Source: Linyphia triangularis
Taxonomy: Eukaryota > Arthropoda > Arachnida > Araneae > Linyphiidae
NCBI GenBank assembly: GCA_963978545.1
Contig: OZ021723.1
Coordinates: forward strand, 4,904,273 to 4,968,272
DNA: 64,000 bases
Direction of reading: 5' to 3'
The position numbers were made by a program, and so were the translations under genes. The notes below the pieces were generated by a model. The model had not been told where the DNA came from. It worked only from the letters and a program-made list of their open reading frames with translations, and ran no database searches. Of the stretch, positions 43,188 to 55,385 are shown piece by piece (position 1 is the first letter of the stretch; each line of letters starts with the position of its first letter).

Positions 43188-44126
43188 TTTAAAAACGAAT
43201 GACATTTTTGCAAATTCCATTAGCCAATCGCAATGAGTGGTTCATTTAGTCCTCTGTAATGAGTTGACTGTGACGTCAGCTCGTATAACCTCCACATTTA
43301 TATTTTGCCCATAGTATCTTGCAACAAAATGTGATTGTTTTCATTTTTCAATGGAGATTTCCCGAAATTAAAATGTTTTTGAAAGTTAACTCTCTCTAAA
43401 TTGGTCATACAGTTCAAATAACACATGCAACTTAAAGAACAAATATTTCTCTTTACTTCTGTCTCTTCAAAAATTAAATTATTTAAATTTTAAAGATGTT
43501 ATAAGCCATATAATTATAGTCCAATTCTTTCTCCTATACTTTAACATTACGTTAAAACTCACTTAAGCCTAACATGTCGGAAAAACTAACTTCCAAATGA
43601 TAAGAAACCTGTTTGGCAACTTTTGGCATATATATCTGAACCTCAATTACAAGCTGATCGCCTTTATCTGTCGCCAAATTATGAAATGAAAAAAAGTGGT
43701 TTTAAATTAATTAAAAATAGAAAGAATTATTAAATGAAGTTCAAACCAGCGTAGGATTTTAAGTTGAAACATTCCCCATCCTATAATTCAATCCGTTTGA
43801 AGATCTATAGATTAGTTAGGGCTGTACGTTTGTCTAAATTTTTACATCAAAATCGGGCTAGAACTCGTTTTTTTATTTCGTTTTGGAATTTTCAATATTT
43901 TTTTTCTTCGTTATCTTTTGTCCCAGGTACTCAATTTTTTTTTCTTTGAAAGATATCACCGAGACGAATCTATGGTATTTTTTGTATAATTATGTTAAGT
44001 TTCGTAAGCGCGTTAGAAAATAGTCAATTTCGGCTTTTTCGCTGGAAGTTATGCAGAGAATAGATACTTACTGAAGTTTCTGCCTTTTTTAAGGTTAGCG
44101 GCGAAACGACCGTTTCGTCTGATATG
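43188..44126 (-). repeat. dispersed repeat D, copy B
   Basis: It aligns in inverted orientation with 30153-31027. Shared landmarks are GCGGCGAAACGACCGTTTCG, GTACTCAATTTTT, AAATTTTTACATCAAAA and CCAATCGCAATGAG. The two copies lie about 13 kb apart and flank the LTR element region, but they are not its boundaries. Confidence 0.7.
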
Positions 44127-44561
44127 ACAAAAAGTATCACTTGAAAACTGTGCCCTGTGTGGCTGTAAAATACTAGTATTCACTCTTAAGTCAATTATAT
44201 ACTGATCAATTATAAAATGATCAATTATATACCGATTATATACAAATATATACCTCAAATTTTACCTCTTGTGATTTAGGTGAAGTTTTAACAGGCTTGT
44301 TTTGTATAGGGTTTTAAATAAAACTCGGCTGAAACAGTGACTGTTACTGTTACGAATTTTTGTATATTTGTAAATATTTCGTAGTGTTAATTTTGTAAAT
44401 AGGAAAATTTATGTACATTTTGCATAAGGCAGTGCAATAGTTCGCCTTTAAGTTGGTTTCCCGACAATATGGGTGTTATCGCTTGATAACGAGTTTTACA
44501 GAGGTAACTCTAGGAAGCGAGTTTCAAGGGGCAGGGCATTTAACATTATGGTAATGGGAAT

Positions 44562-44690
44562 CTCGCCAAATTGGCGAGATAGAGCCAAGTTGGCGACGGT
44601 TTTGGTGACTAATTTTTGTCGCCAAATTTGGCGAGAAATCGCCAAATGTCGCCAAACTTGGCGACCATTTGGCGACATTTTCTGTACATG
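44562..44690. repeat. cluster of TGGCGA/TCGCCA motifs
   Basis: Nine copies of TGGCGA or its complement lie within about 120 bp, several as TCGCCAAA.TTGGCGA palindromes. It is just left of a SINE and inside the possible LTR. Confidence 0.8.
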
Positions 44691-44724
44691 TATGGGTACA
44701 TGTATCCCATATACATGTATAAGG

Positions 44725-44903
44725 TTGTTGGTTGTATTCAGATTATCTGGCGCCGTCAGCAACACGAGGGCTATAATGCGCCAAAACATTCGTCATTAGA
44801 CAAGCCAACATACATTTACAAACACCCATGCCAACACGGGACTCGAACCCGCAACCTCGCGGTCTAGAAGCTAGCACGCTAACCACTATACCGTTTGGTC
44901 GGC
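44725..44903 (-). mobile_element. tRNA-derived SINE, family 1, copy 5
   Basis: The perfect 12-bp duplication ACATGTATAAGG flanks it (44713-44724 and 44904-44915). The body matches the consensus of the other copies. Confidence 0.95.
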
Positions 44904-45678
44904 ACATGTATAAGGACTTTAGTTCTTGGATTTTGAGTCACTGAATTAGTTGACTGGAGATACTGAGCGAACTGTATTGCATTGTCTTTTGCTGCGATTT
45001 AGCAGTTGTTGTCAAGTTTTTAACTGCTGTTTTGTGCTCTATTGAGGTGAAAAGAGCTGTATTGTGTCTACTAGAACGAGAAGTTCTGGAGCTGTAAGAG
45101 AACTGTGAAGAGTTATTTTGGAATAAATTTCTGCAAGTTTTTATCTGATTTTGGCTTCAAATCTTTCGAACCCGTCCACGCAAAATTATTTATGAGCAAG
45201 TTGGCGCATGGGCAAAAACATTTTTGCAGGTAAATATTTTCCTCTATGAATGGTCTGCTTTGAGTATCCCAGATGTCGATGAGGCGATTTTTTTGGCAAA
45301 GTATAGTCTCTATATATAACTCTAAAGCAAAAAAATTCAATACAGCTCAGTAGTAAAAAACAAATGGGGTTCAAAATACTTGGTGCAAAAAAGATACTTA
45401 TCAATATTTGCATTGATTTGGATGATAAAAGTTATAATGCTTGTTGTATTTAATTTGGAAACAAGAAAAATCTCATAAAATATAGTAAAAAAATGGTACT
45501 TGAGTTTAAAAAAGTAACTTTGGATTAGAAATTTGATTGCTTTATTTGTTAGAACAAAATCATATTCATAAAATTGATATTGTATCCAACGCCCACTTTG
45601 TGCATAGTTAGACAGTCGTTTTCTGCCTTTATTTTAAATAAACACTGATTTGCATTTTTAATCTAAAAGATAGGGTGA

Positions 45679-45857
45679 TTGGTTGTTATCAGATTATCTG
45701 GCGCCGTCAGCAACACGAGGGCTATAATGCGACGAAGCATTCGTCATTTGACAAGCCGACATACATTTACAAACTTCCATGCCTAACACGGGACTCGAAC
45801 CCGCAACCTAGCGGTCTAGAAGCCAGCACGCTAACCACTATACTGTTTGGTCGGCAT
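45679..45857 (-). mobile_element. tRNA-derived SINE, family 1, copy 6
   Basis: The perfect 12-bp duplication AAGATAGGGTGA flanks it (45667-45678 and 45858-45869). Confidence 0.95.
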
Positions 45858-45869
45858 AAGATAGGGTGA

Positions 45870-46482
45870 ACACAATTTAGTTGTGAAACGATGTCCAATA
45901 CATAGATAAAATTGTATGTAACTATACATAAAATAAAACCTTCATTTGCCAAAATATTTCATCTCCATTCTATAATATCCTAAAAGGTAAGCATAACACT
46001 ATTAATTAAAGATTTAAAATAATAATTGTTATTTTTGCAGTAGATGTATTTTAGTTAAATTAGCTGAATAAACTAGCGTTTTTTAGTTTTTTAACCAGTG
46101 TAAAACTTGGACTATTTTTTTTTTTTTTTTTTTTTTATAAAAATACAAAACTTATTGTTTAGTTTACAAATTTTTATATTTAATTTCTCATAAAGAATAG
46201 TAGAATAAATTTATTTTTATTTTTTTTTATTTTTTTTTATCTTTAACTACTTCTTCAGATTTTTTAAAGTTTAACAAAAAAAACTTAAAATAATATTTAA
46301 GCAATTTTTTTTTCAAATTGTAGAATTTTTAAAAATACATGATAATTCAAAAAAACAAATTAAAGAAGTATATTCAAATAATACCAGAAAAACTGTTCAA
46401 GTATTTATAATACATAGTTCTAGAGTTATATTGATTCAAACTTCAAAAGACGGAGGAAATATCATCACCAAGGAAACGGAAC
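45870..46482. other. AT-rich intergenic sequence
   Basis: T and A tracts near 46117-46137 and 46218-46240; nothing else seen. Confidence 0.5.
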
Positions 46483-46492
46483 TTAAAGTTTT

Positions 46493-46670
46493 GGTTGGTT
46501 AGTTTATACGCTCAACGACCTATCATTATGCACAATGATGGCTAGTAAGGCCGGGGCCTACACCTTAACGTTGATTCTGAACCATAACGAAAATCCATGC
46601 CTAACTCAGGATTCGAACCCAGCACCTTTGGCATGCGTGGCGAGAGTGACACTTCAGCCATCAGGTGGGC
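46493..46670 (-). mobile_element. SINE family 2, full-length copy
   Basis: The 11-bp duplication CTTAAAGTTTT flanks it (46482-46492 and 46671-46681). The reverse-strand B-box is GGATTCGAACCCAGC. The 5' head of the element (right side) is GCCCACCTGATGGCTGAAGT. It is the best copy of this family in the window. Confidence 0.85.
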
Positions 46671-47034
46671 CTTAAAGTTTTAGAATAGCATAGTTGAAAA
46701 GCATCTGTAATGGTACTAATTACTCAAATAAAAGTTGAAATTCAAGAAGAATATAATTTATGAATTCATTCTACTAAGATCTATCTCTATTATTTTTTTA
46801 AACACTAAAAAAATTATAAACATTTTGAGCCCTTACCTCTTTAATAATACCTTTATAGTGCCTTTAGTTTGCGAATTTGTTCTACTCATAAAAATATGGA
46901 GAAAAATTACCAAAAAGTTAGTCATATAAACGTAAGAAACTATAAATAAGTTATATAATAGTATATATTTAAACTATGGATAAATATTTACTTTTTCGTA
47001 TTATACATTAAAGTCTTTGTTCTAGCATAATCTA

Positions 47035-47216
47035 GCCAACCAAACGGTATAGTGGTTAGCGCGCTAGCTTCTAGACAGCGAGGTTGCGGGTTCGAGTCCC
47101 GTGTTGGGCATGGGTGTTTGTAAATGTGTGTTGACTTGTCTAATGACGAATGTTTCGGCGCATTATAGCCCTCGTGTTACTGACGGCGCCAGATAATCTG
47201 AATACAACCAACCAAC
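47035..47216 (+). mobile_element. tRNA-derived SINE, family 1, copy 7
   Basis: The perfect 12-bp duplication TAGCATAATCTA flanks it (47023-47034 and 47217-47228). The A-box TATAGTGGTTAGCG and B-box GGGTTCGAGTCCCG are intact. The head folds roughly like a tRNA, but the anticodon arm is not tRNA-like. Confidence 0.95.
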
Positions 47217-47228
47217 TAGCATAATCTA

Positions 47229-48498
47229 TTATACTGATGCCCTTTTCGGTAAAAAACAAATGTTACAGTCTAATATTAAAAACCCTTTTTTTAATGCGAG
47301 TAAGAAACTCTCAATCGCATTGACCAAAATATAACTGATGAAATTAGATAACACAAAGTAAATCAATTTAACAACTGTTTTTGAGTTGGTAAGAAATGTA
47401 AGTTTACTCAAAAGACTCAATCAATTTATTCCATAAAACCAACCGTTTACGAAAGATTGAACGAAAATAATTGAAAATAACTATATGGAGGAAAACTAAA
47501 TTATTCCCTTTTATAAACTGCCCGTAAAGAAAGATTAATTCACATGATTAAAGAACATGATTAATTCGCAGAAAAAGAAAATTTCATTTTTTGTAATTCA
47601 AAATTCCATCATGCAAAAAAATCATTCATCCAAGCGGTAAACTTAAAATTACCTAATATCCACTGACACGAACATTTGTGTTTTTCCCAATGTTAGATAT
47701 GTTTTAAAATAAGGAAAATCGACAGAAATTGAATTCTTCCACGAAAAGTTGAGGTAATTTGTGCCCATTACACTCAGCAATGTCCCAAGGTCTTATAGTA
47801 ATCAATTATATAGGATTATTGTCATTATTGTGGAAAGCTTGTTTGATAATTTGATGATAAAGGCTTTGATTGAGGTTTTTAAGTGTAAGTTAAAAAAAAT
47901 AAGCAGTTTCTTTTTATTTTCGGTAGCATGTTTTCATTTTAGATAAAACTTGGAATCACAAGTTAACAGTAAGTAGTTTTTACTATGTGCCTCTCCTAAT
48001 GTATTTCGTTTTTAAGTGGCTTAAATTTTGAGCCCAGTAATGCATATTATCTATGAAGTGTTTGAATGAAATATAGTAATTTGTTGCGCTATTCATGAAA
48101 TTTATTTTCTGCGACATAAATGTGAAATTTATAAGAAATGTATATAAATTTCTTTAAGTACTTGAAAATTTAGAGATTGCTTTGAACGTATTTACAATGC
48201 ATTCTACTGACGCGTTTATTTTTCTTCAAAAAAGTTGAAAACTTCTGAATACAACTTTTGGATACAATTTCTTTTTCCGTTCATTCCTCAAATTTTTTTT
48301 TAAACTACTAGCATTATTAAAGTTCCTACAATTTGGTAAAACTAGAGCTTAAAAATTAAGTAAGATTTTGTTTCGAGCTTGCTAAGTTTCCCTATTTTCT
48401 TTTGGAGAATTCCGATTTTTGCTGCATTTTTTATCTTTCTGTTTCTACCTTAACTTATAAAGACTTTGAAAATATACAAGTAATAAAAATCATTACAA

Positions 48499-48530
<32 letters not shown>

Positions 48531-48590
48531 ATTCTGAATTTTACTCCTAGAAATCGAGCATGTAGTCAGAATTCGAATGCAATATTAGTG
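47229..48590. other. AT-rich intergenic sequence
   Basis: A T tract lies near 48500-48522. No exon, RNA gene or repeat boundary was seen. Confidence 0.5.
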
Positions 48591-48592
48591 AG

Positions 48593-49007
48593 TAGTAGAG
48601 TTCTGATTATCCGAGTTAATGTGGACCAAGACCAACTCGGATAACCGAAAAACTCGGTTAAAGCGAAAATTAAAAATAAAATAAATCATATCGGTTTAAA
48701 TGTATGTTTTGAAAAGTTCAAATGTTATACTATGGGTAAACCACATGCAATTAATAATATATAGTAATGCTTAAAGAGTTCTCTTACTTAAGCCTTGAGA
48801 CCTTGAGCGACGCGATAGGAGGAGCAGTGTCATACAATGAAAAGGAATGTAAACATTTTGTTTTCTTGAGTGTTTGAGAGGTCAAGTACCAATTTTTTTC
48901 GGTACTAGTTTTGTCAAAGGAAAATATCAGGGGTAAAAGAAATATTATCTGGCTCGGTTAAAGCGGAAACTTGAATAACCGGGGCTCGGTTAATCGGGGT
49001 TTTACTG
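48593..49007. mobile_element. pogo/Tigger-type MITE
   Basis: The right end GGCTCGGTTAATCGGGGTTT TACTG is the inverse of the left end TAGTAGAGTTCTGATTATCC. CTCGGATAACCG and CTCGGTTAAAGCG motifs recur inside. TA follows the right end at 49008-49009. This type of CAGTA...ACCCCG.TTA.CCGA end is typical of Tigger elements. There is no ORF. Confidence 0.7.
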
Positions 49008-49009
49008 TA

Positions 49010-50779
49010 TATCTTACCCCATAATTATTTTCTTAGCAATGAATTTTTCAAAGAATATTCTTTGCATTGTAATACAGTACACAAAAAAAAAATCCGAACG
49101 ATGGCTATAACATCGGATCTATTTGTCGTAGAATCTTGTGGTTTGCACCAAAATGTTTTGTTTACAATTTTCTACATGTCTAGCACAATTTTTTTTCTTA
49201 GGAGTCTGTATACTAAGTAAATTTAGCTATATCTTTGAAAATTTCAACAGGAACTCTTATTTTTTATGTTTTCATTCGATTTTGAATACTTAGTTTACCC
49301 TAAATACCAAATTTCATTTCATTATGTTGAGAAACACGTCACTTATGAGTGACAATGTTTAGACCGATCTATGTCAAATAGCATTGGAAGGAACAAAAGT
49401 TTTGAGTGCTTCAAGAAGTAATCTATTACACGGTCCCTTAAAGTGAGTTTTTTTTTCATTTTTGCTAAAATATTGACAACCAAAGGTCAAAATGGAATGT
49501 AAAAAAATCTGGAGGGGTTCTTGACTACAGATAATTCTATTGGAAGCACACACAAAAATACATGTTTCTATTTAAATTAACTGAAAACTTGTTTTATTAA
49601 TATATAATTAAAAATTAAAAAACCGTTTAATATAAAAGTTGCATGTTACTTATGTTTGGCTTTTAATAAACTATAATTTTAAACAAAAATTGCTAAAGTA
49701 TATTAACTATTTAAGAATTTATGGCTTAAAACAAACAAATTTTCTTTTTAACATTAATTTGCCATTTTTTTACATCGATTAAATTGCTAACCACTCATCG
49801 GAAATTATGAAATTTAGTATTTAGACGTATTTTTGGATTCCAAATCTAAATATGGTATAATATTATGGGTTGCCATTGAACTTTTTAAAATTTGGTTTAG
49901 ATTTAATATGTAGATGACCCCCTCATGATAAAAAAAAAAAATTATATACAATTAATACAGACCTTCCACGAATTACAACAGTACTTAACGTTTTAAATTT
50001 CATAAATTAGAATACAAGATCGGATTTATCTTTTGGATTTTTCTCTTGCGTACTGTACAAACTCGTATAACCATGCCTACTCATATTCATGCTTCGGATT
50101 CTTGATACAACACGTACTTATATATAAAGCAAAAGTGATAAAATATTTGCCTAAATGTTCCCAAATTGCACTAAAACACATTCACAGAAACTAAGCCTTA
50201 AGTACATGATACCATTAAACGGTACAACCGACATCACGTAGCCAAATGTTAAGATATGTTTAGAGGGTAAATTACATCGGAGTGTATTAGCTCATTTTAT
50301 AAACACTCCAAATTTAACAGAAATTTAGTCTCGAAACAAAGTTTTCAATGTTCTCCATTTTCCTACTCATTAAAATTAGAGTGGCAATCCAAGAAAAAAA
50401 ATCATTTTCGTCGCTCTCAATTTATTTATTTATTATTTTTTTTCCCTATAAAAGTTTCATCTAATTTTTAAAAGAAATTTAGATATCACTCTATGTTTTA
50501 AGCATTAATAGTTATTATAACGAATATATAATAACGTTGGATTCCGATACTTAAGGCGACCTCCAGCATTTTTATGTATACATAAATTGTTTTTATTTAT
50601 TATAGTGTCATGTAGGACACAACTACAACCATGTATTTGAGTGGCTTTAAAGTTAATTTGAAGCAAACAACAAAATTGAGATCGTAAAAAATTATCTATG
50701 AATACAGCGCAAGTAATTAGCACGATTAGCTGGATCAAATCAGTGCACTGCCACAACACTGACATTAGAAGAGAAAACT
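49010..50779. other. AT-rich intergenic sequence
   Basis: No supported feature. The short frames here lack motifs and splice context. Confidence 0.5.
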
Positions 50780-51905
50780 ACTTATGTTGAAACTTTCAGT
50801 GCTCTAGGCCTATTAAAATTCGCTTTTCATGAAAATATTTTTAAAAATTCATAAAAAAAAAAACCATAAAAATTTAACATTCTCTTCGTCAAAAGTCACA
50901 TTAGAAGGCTAAAACTATTTATGTTGAAAATTTCTGAACTGTACCCCTATTAGAAATCATTTTGTAAAACATTTGTTAATTAATTAAAATTTAATTACAA
51001 AAATAAATAAAATTAGTTTTTCAAAAGTCCAATTACAAGGCCAAAACTACTTATGAGGAAAATTTCAGAGCTGCAGCTCAATTAGAAATCATTTTGTAAA
51101 ATATTTATTAATTAATTGAAAAAATTAAATGAAAAAAGTCATCAAAATTTTACAAATCGGTTTAGCAAAAGTCCAATAAGAAGGACAAAAATACTTATGG
51201 TAAAATTTCAGAGCTGTAGACCAATTAGAAATCGTTTTGTAAAATATTTATTAATTAATTAAAAAAATTAATTAAAAAAAGTCATCAAAATTTTATAATT
51301 CGTTTTAGCAAAAGTCCAATAAGAAGGACAAACATACTTATGTTAAAATTTCAGAGCTGTAGCCCTATTAGTATTCGTTTTGTAAAATGTTTATTAATTA
51401 ATTAAAAAAAATTAATTAAAAAAGAATAAAATAAAAATTTAAAATTCCGTTTTTCAAAAGTCCAATTAAAAGACCAAAACTACTTATGCTGAAAGTTTCA
51501 GAGCTGTAGCCTTATTAAAAATCGTTTTGTAAATATTTATTAATTAAGTAAAAAATTAATTTAAAAAAAAACTAAACAAAATTTTTAAATTCTTTTTTTT
51601 TAAAGTCCAATTAGAAGGACAAAACTACTTATGTTGAATATTTCAGAACTGTTTTTCAAAATTACAATCAGAAGGCTAAAGCAACTTATGTTTCAAATTT
51701 CGGAGCTGGTATATCTATTTGAAGTCACTTAGTGAAAAGAAAAAAATTAAAAAAGAACTAATTAAAATTTTAACATTCTGTTTTTCATACAATTAGAAGG
51801 CCAAAACTAATTACGTTGAAAATTTCAGAGCTCTACTCCATTTTTAAGTAGCTTTCTATCGATCCACAGACACACACAGACAGCTTGTTTTATTATTATA
51901 GATAC
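50780..51905. repeat. interspersed minisatellite element, copy 2
   Basis: Eight or so units of about 115 bp. Each carries AATTAGAAGG.C, AAACTACTTATG, TTTCAGAGCTGTAG and then ATCGTTTTGTAAAATATTTA plus TTAATTAATT. It ends ATCCACAGACACACACAGAC then TTGTTTTATTATTAT, as copy 1 does at 1890. It lies about 300 bp before the first exon of gene 2. Confidence 0.8.
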
Positions 51906-52204
51906 ATTAATAACTGCTATAATATAAATATATACCCAAATAACTTTTATAATATAATAATAAAATATAAACCCCATAATAACTACTTTGAAACATCCTG
52001 CATATCTTATCCATCCAATAACTTTTATTTTTTTTATTTTCTTAATTAATTTAAACTAGTTGTGTAAACTTTTTAAACTATAACTGGTAACTAAAATTTG
52101 CATAATTTAATTAATGTAACTAGTTAATTGGTGAAGTATATTTTTTTAAAAAATATGTTTCTTCTAAGTTATTACAATGTAAAGATCTAAATTTTCAATT
52201 GCAG

Positions 52205-52269
52205 AAATAGAAATGATTGAAATTGATGGAATAGACCTATTACCTTCAGAAAAAGAAGCCATTAATGAA
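52205..52269 (+). CDS. gene 2 exon a: likely first coding exon
   Basis: The acceptor is TCAATTGCAG and the donor is GTAAGT. From the Met at 52213 it encodes MIEIDGIDLLPSEKEAINE, close in layout to the N-terminus of SEC14-like proteins (..DLSPKQKEAL..). The acceptor implies an upstream, probably untranslated, exon that was not found. If the Met is not used, two bases at the start complete a codon from upstream. Confidence 0.8.
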
Positions 52270-55200
52270 GTAAGTATGCAAATCCATTAATTCCTCTAAA
52301 GTTAAAACATAAAAATAATTTGATTAGACTTACTATATTTGTTATATTAATAAAAAATTCATTCGATAATATTTTTTTACGTTTTATAAGTATCTGAAAT
52401 TGTGATCAGATGAACATAAATAACATTCAAATTTGAAAAGTACTTTTTAATTACTTACTTAACTACAGTTATTATGAACATTATACATAATTAAGATGTT
52501 TAAAAATTTGCTCCCAAATAATGTTTTTCGTTACAACTTTTTATATTTCCATACCACAAAAGGCATAGCAGATAAGCATTTTTTACTTTCAATTACCCAT
52601 ATGTATACATAGTGTAATGAAAGTGTGTGTGAATCATAATTTTCCTAAGAGTTAATTTATTTAAAAGAAGAAAACAAACGACTGCTTGTATCGGTTATTT
52701 TAAAGTATTTTCGAATAATTAAATTGATCAATTAGAGACCATGATAAATAAGACATTGAATAATTGTCTCATCAATGCAGCTTACTTTCATACAATGTTA
52801 TGTTGATACTACGTTTCGTTCAGAGCCACTATCTGGAGTTGAGTGTCCAAAATATGTAGAATATAGTTCTTATGCCAAAGAAACGTGCTCTTCTCGTTTA
52901 TTTATGCGACCGCATTTACTACTTACAATTTTTTTACTTATTGCTTCATCCTTTCGATGATATGAATAGAGAGAAAAAGAGTTGAACTAACACTTTGATG
53001 GTACTTTACCCTTTCACGAAAAACCTTCGATTTATCCATTACCATTCCCTAGTTTTCTAGTGTTACAACATTTAAAAGCACTTGCTAATTGAGCTTCTGC
53101 TCTAATAGAAATGCTCTACAATCACAATCTCTAGAAAAAGAGAGTAATTTTCTGGCAGCCCTTGATTCACTGAAACAATAGAAATTTCAGGCTTTTCCCT
53201 GGTAAAAGCCTTTTGCAATCAAGTACACTTTCATCACTCGAATTCTGAGACATTGAATCATTTTCAATTACGTTACCTTCATGTCTCAAACCTCGAGTCT
53301 GTGTTGGTTGAAGATTCCAAGGTCGGACAAAAGGGACATACTTAACACTTGAGTTTAGTATGCGCCATTTCATAATTTAATATTCTAGATGTTTCAAAAT
53401 GCTAAACTACTATACCTAGACTATAAATTAAATAATTGACAAAAACCAAAAAGAATGGGTTAAAAATTGAAAAATATCCGTATTTTGTAAAAAAAATTAA
53501 GGCGTCTTCTTACTTTAGGCACCTCGAAAATAGGCTATTTCAGCGATTTTTTTCCGAGGATTTTTGCAAACAATTATGGGATAAAATGGATCCTATATAA
53601 TAAACACATCTTTCAAGTACAAGAAGAAAAAAAAATTATTTTTTTGAACAATTATTATAATAAAACAGTAACATCGAAAAACCCGTGTAGAAATGTAACG
53701 TTGATGAAATTTCGGAAACTATCCGGCCGATTGTCATGAAATTTGAATGACATATTCTTCATAGTTATGGCTATAGCGCATATCATCAGATTTTTGAAAT
53801 TTTGATTTGAAGTATTTTTTTTTTACAAAAAACTGCAAAAAAAACTTCTTTTTTTTTTTTTTTACTTTTTCGAAAAACGTGCTCCATTTTGTTATTTTCG
53901 CGAATATCAAAAATCTGATGATATGCGCTATAGCCATAACTATGAAGAATATGTCATTTAAATTTCATGACAATCGGCCAGGTAGTTTCCGAAATTTCAT
54001 CAACAAGCCACGAACATTAGATTTCTACACGGGTGTTTCGATGCTACTGTTTTATTATAATAATTGTTCAAAAAAATAAAAAATAAATTTTTTCTTGTAC
54101 TTGAAAGATGTGTTTATTATATAGGATCCATTTTATCCCATAATTGTTTGCAAAAATCCTCGAAAAAAAATCGCGAAAATAGCCTATTTTCGAGGTGCCT
54201 AAAGTGAGAAGACGCCTTAAGGGTTTTATGTATATTCCGGGAGACCGAAATGTTAAATGGCAGATATAATTTTTTACTACAGTTAGTTAATATAGTAAAC
54301 TTTACATTTTTATTCTTTAAAATAAAAATTTGTTTTGAATTCCCAAAAAAAGTTTTTTTTTTAATTCACCCTACTTATCAGCGATAATTTTTTCTTTATT
54401 CCTCAGTTTCACTTACAAGAAAGAATAATATAAGAATTATCGAAAAGTATATCGCAAAAATCTTTATTTAGTTTTTCTTGTTTTTTTTAATGACCCCATA
54501 CAAGAATTATCCCAAAAAATGTCGCCAAACTGACAATTTTCGTTAAATGAATGATTAAAATATAAATGCGGTAAATAACACAAAACCACGTTAGTATTAT
54601 AGTGTAATTGAAAGTTGTGCGATGTTCCAAGGCCCTAGTTTAATATGAAAAATAGCACTTAAAAAGAATGTGAATCAAACACAATAATAAGATGAGAAAA
54701 AAGTTCTTCCCTATTGCAATTCAAATTTTATTTCCATGTAACTAATAGATTACTAAATATTTATGTATTGAATTTTTTATTATTTTTGTATGTCATATTT
54801 TAGTTACTTTACATATATATACACCATGAAATGAAACTTTTATAATAAGGGGGTTTAGTATTTAAATTGTTGACAAAACATAACACTTTTGTTCCTTCCA
54901 AAACTTTCATTTAAAAAAATTTAAATATTTAAAATTTTGATCATTTATTATTAATAAGATGTCTTTGATAATATTGTGTTACTAATTATTTTTATAGTTG
55001 AGAGAAAAAGTGTCTGCAATTGTGGATCAAAATGATTATGATGATATATATCTGTTCTACAGATTTTTAAAAGGTACTTAATAACTGTTACAGAATTACG
55101 TTATTCAAATCAAATGCAAAAAAAAAAAAAAAAAAAAAAAAAAAACTATCTTGGTAAGGTTTCTAAATTCAATCTTATCACTTAAAAATAATAATTTATA

Positions 55201-55342
55201 TTATTATAAGTAAAATTAGCTTATTTATTAAATCAATGAAATGAATTCGAGGTCAATTTAATAAGTGTAATAAATATGAAGATAGGTTAATATGAAAGAA
55301 TTATTTAAGTTGTTGTACTAATTTTTGTATATAAAACATCGT

Positions 55343-55385
<43 letters not shown>

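Larger units (their letters stand above)
44344..45190 (+). mobile_element. probable solo LTR of another retrotransposon
   Basis: It begins TGTTACGAATTTTTGTATAT. Near its right side it has GGAATAAATTTCTGCAAG, a polyadenylation-like context, then TCTTTCGAACCCGTCCACGC. This layout resembles gypsy LTRs. No partner LTR and no clear CA end or target duplication was found. The SINE at 44725-44903 is inserted in it. Confidence 0.35.
52270..54997. other. gene 2 intron a
   Basis: It holds the large TTAA palindrome (53501-54216) and a partial R1 repeat (54375-54640). The rest is AT-rich sequence without features. Confidence 0.7.

Noticed and set aside
47035..47120. tRNA gene
   Set aside because: A- and B-boxes are present, but the anticodon arm does not fold as in a tRNA, and the sequence continues into a SINE body with target duplications.
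53734..54079. Two overlapping frames with Lys/Phe runs
   Set aside because: They fall inside the palindromic TTAA element and mirror each other because of the inverted arms.
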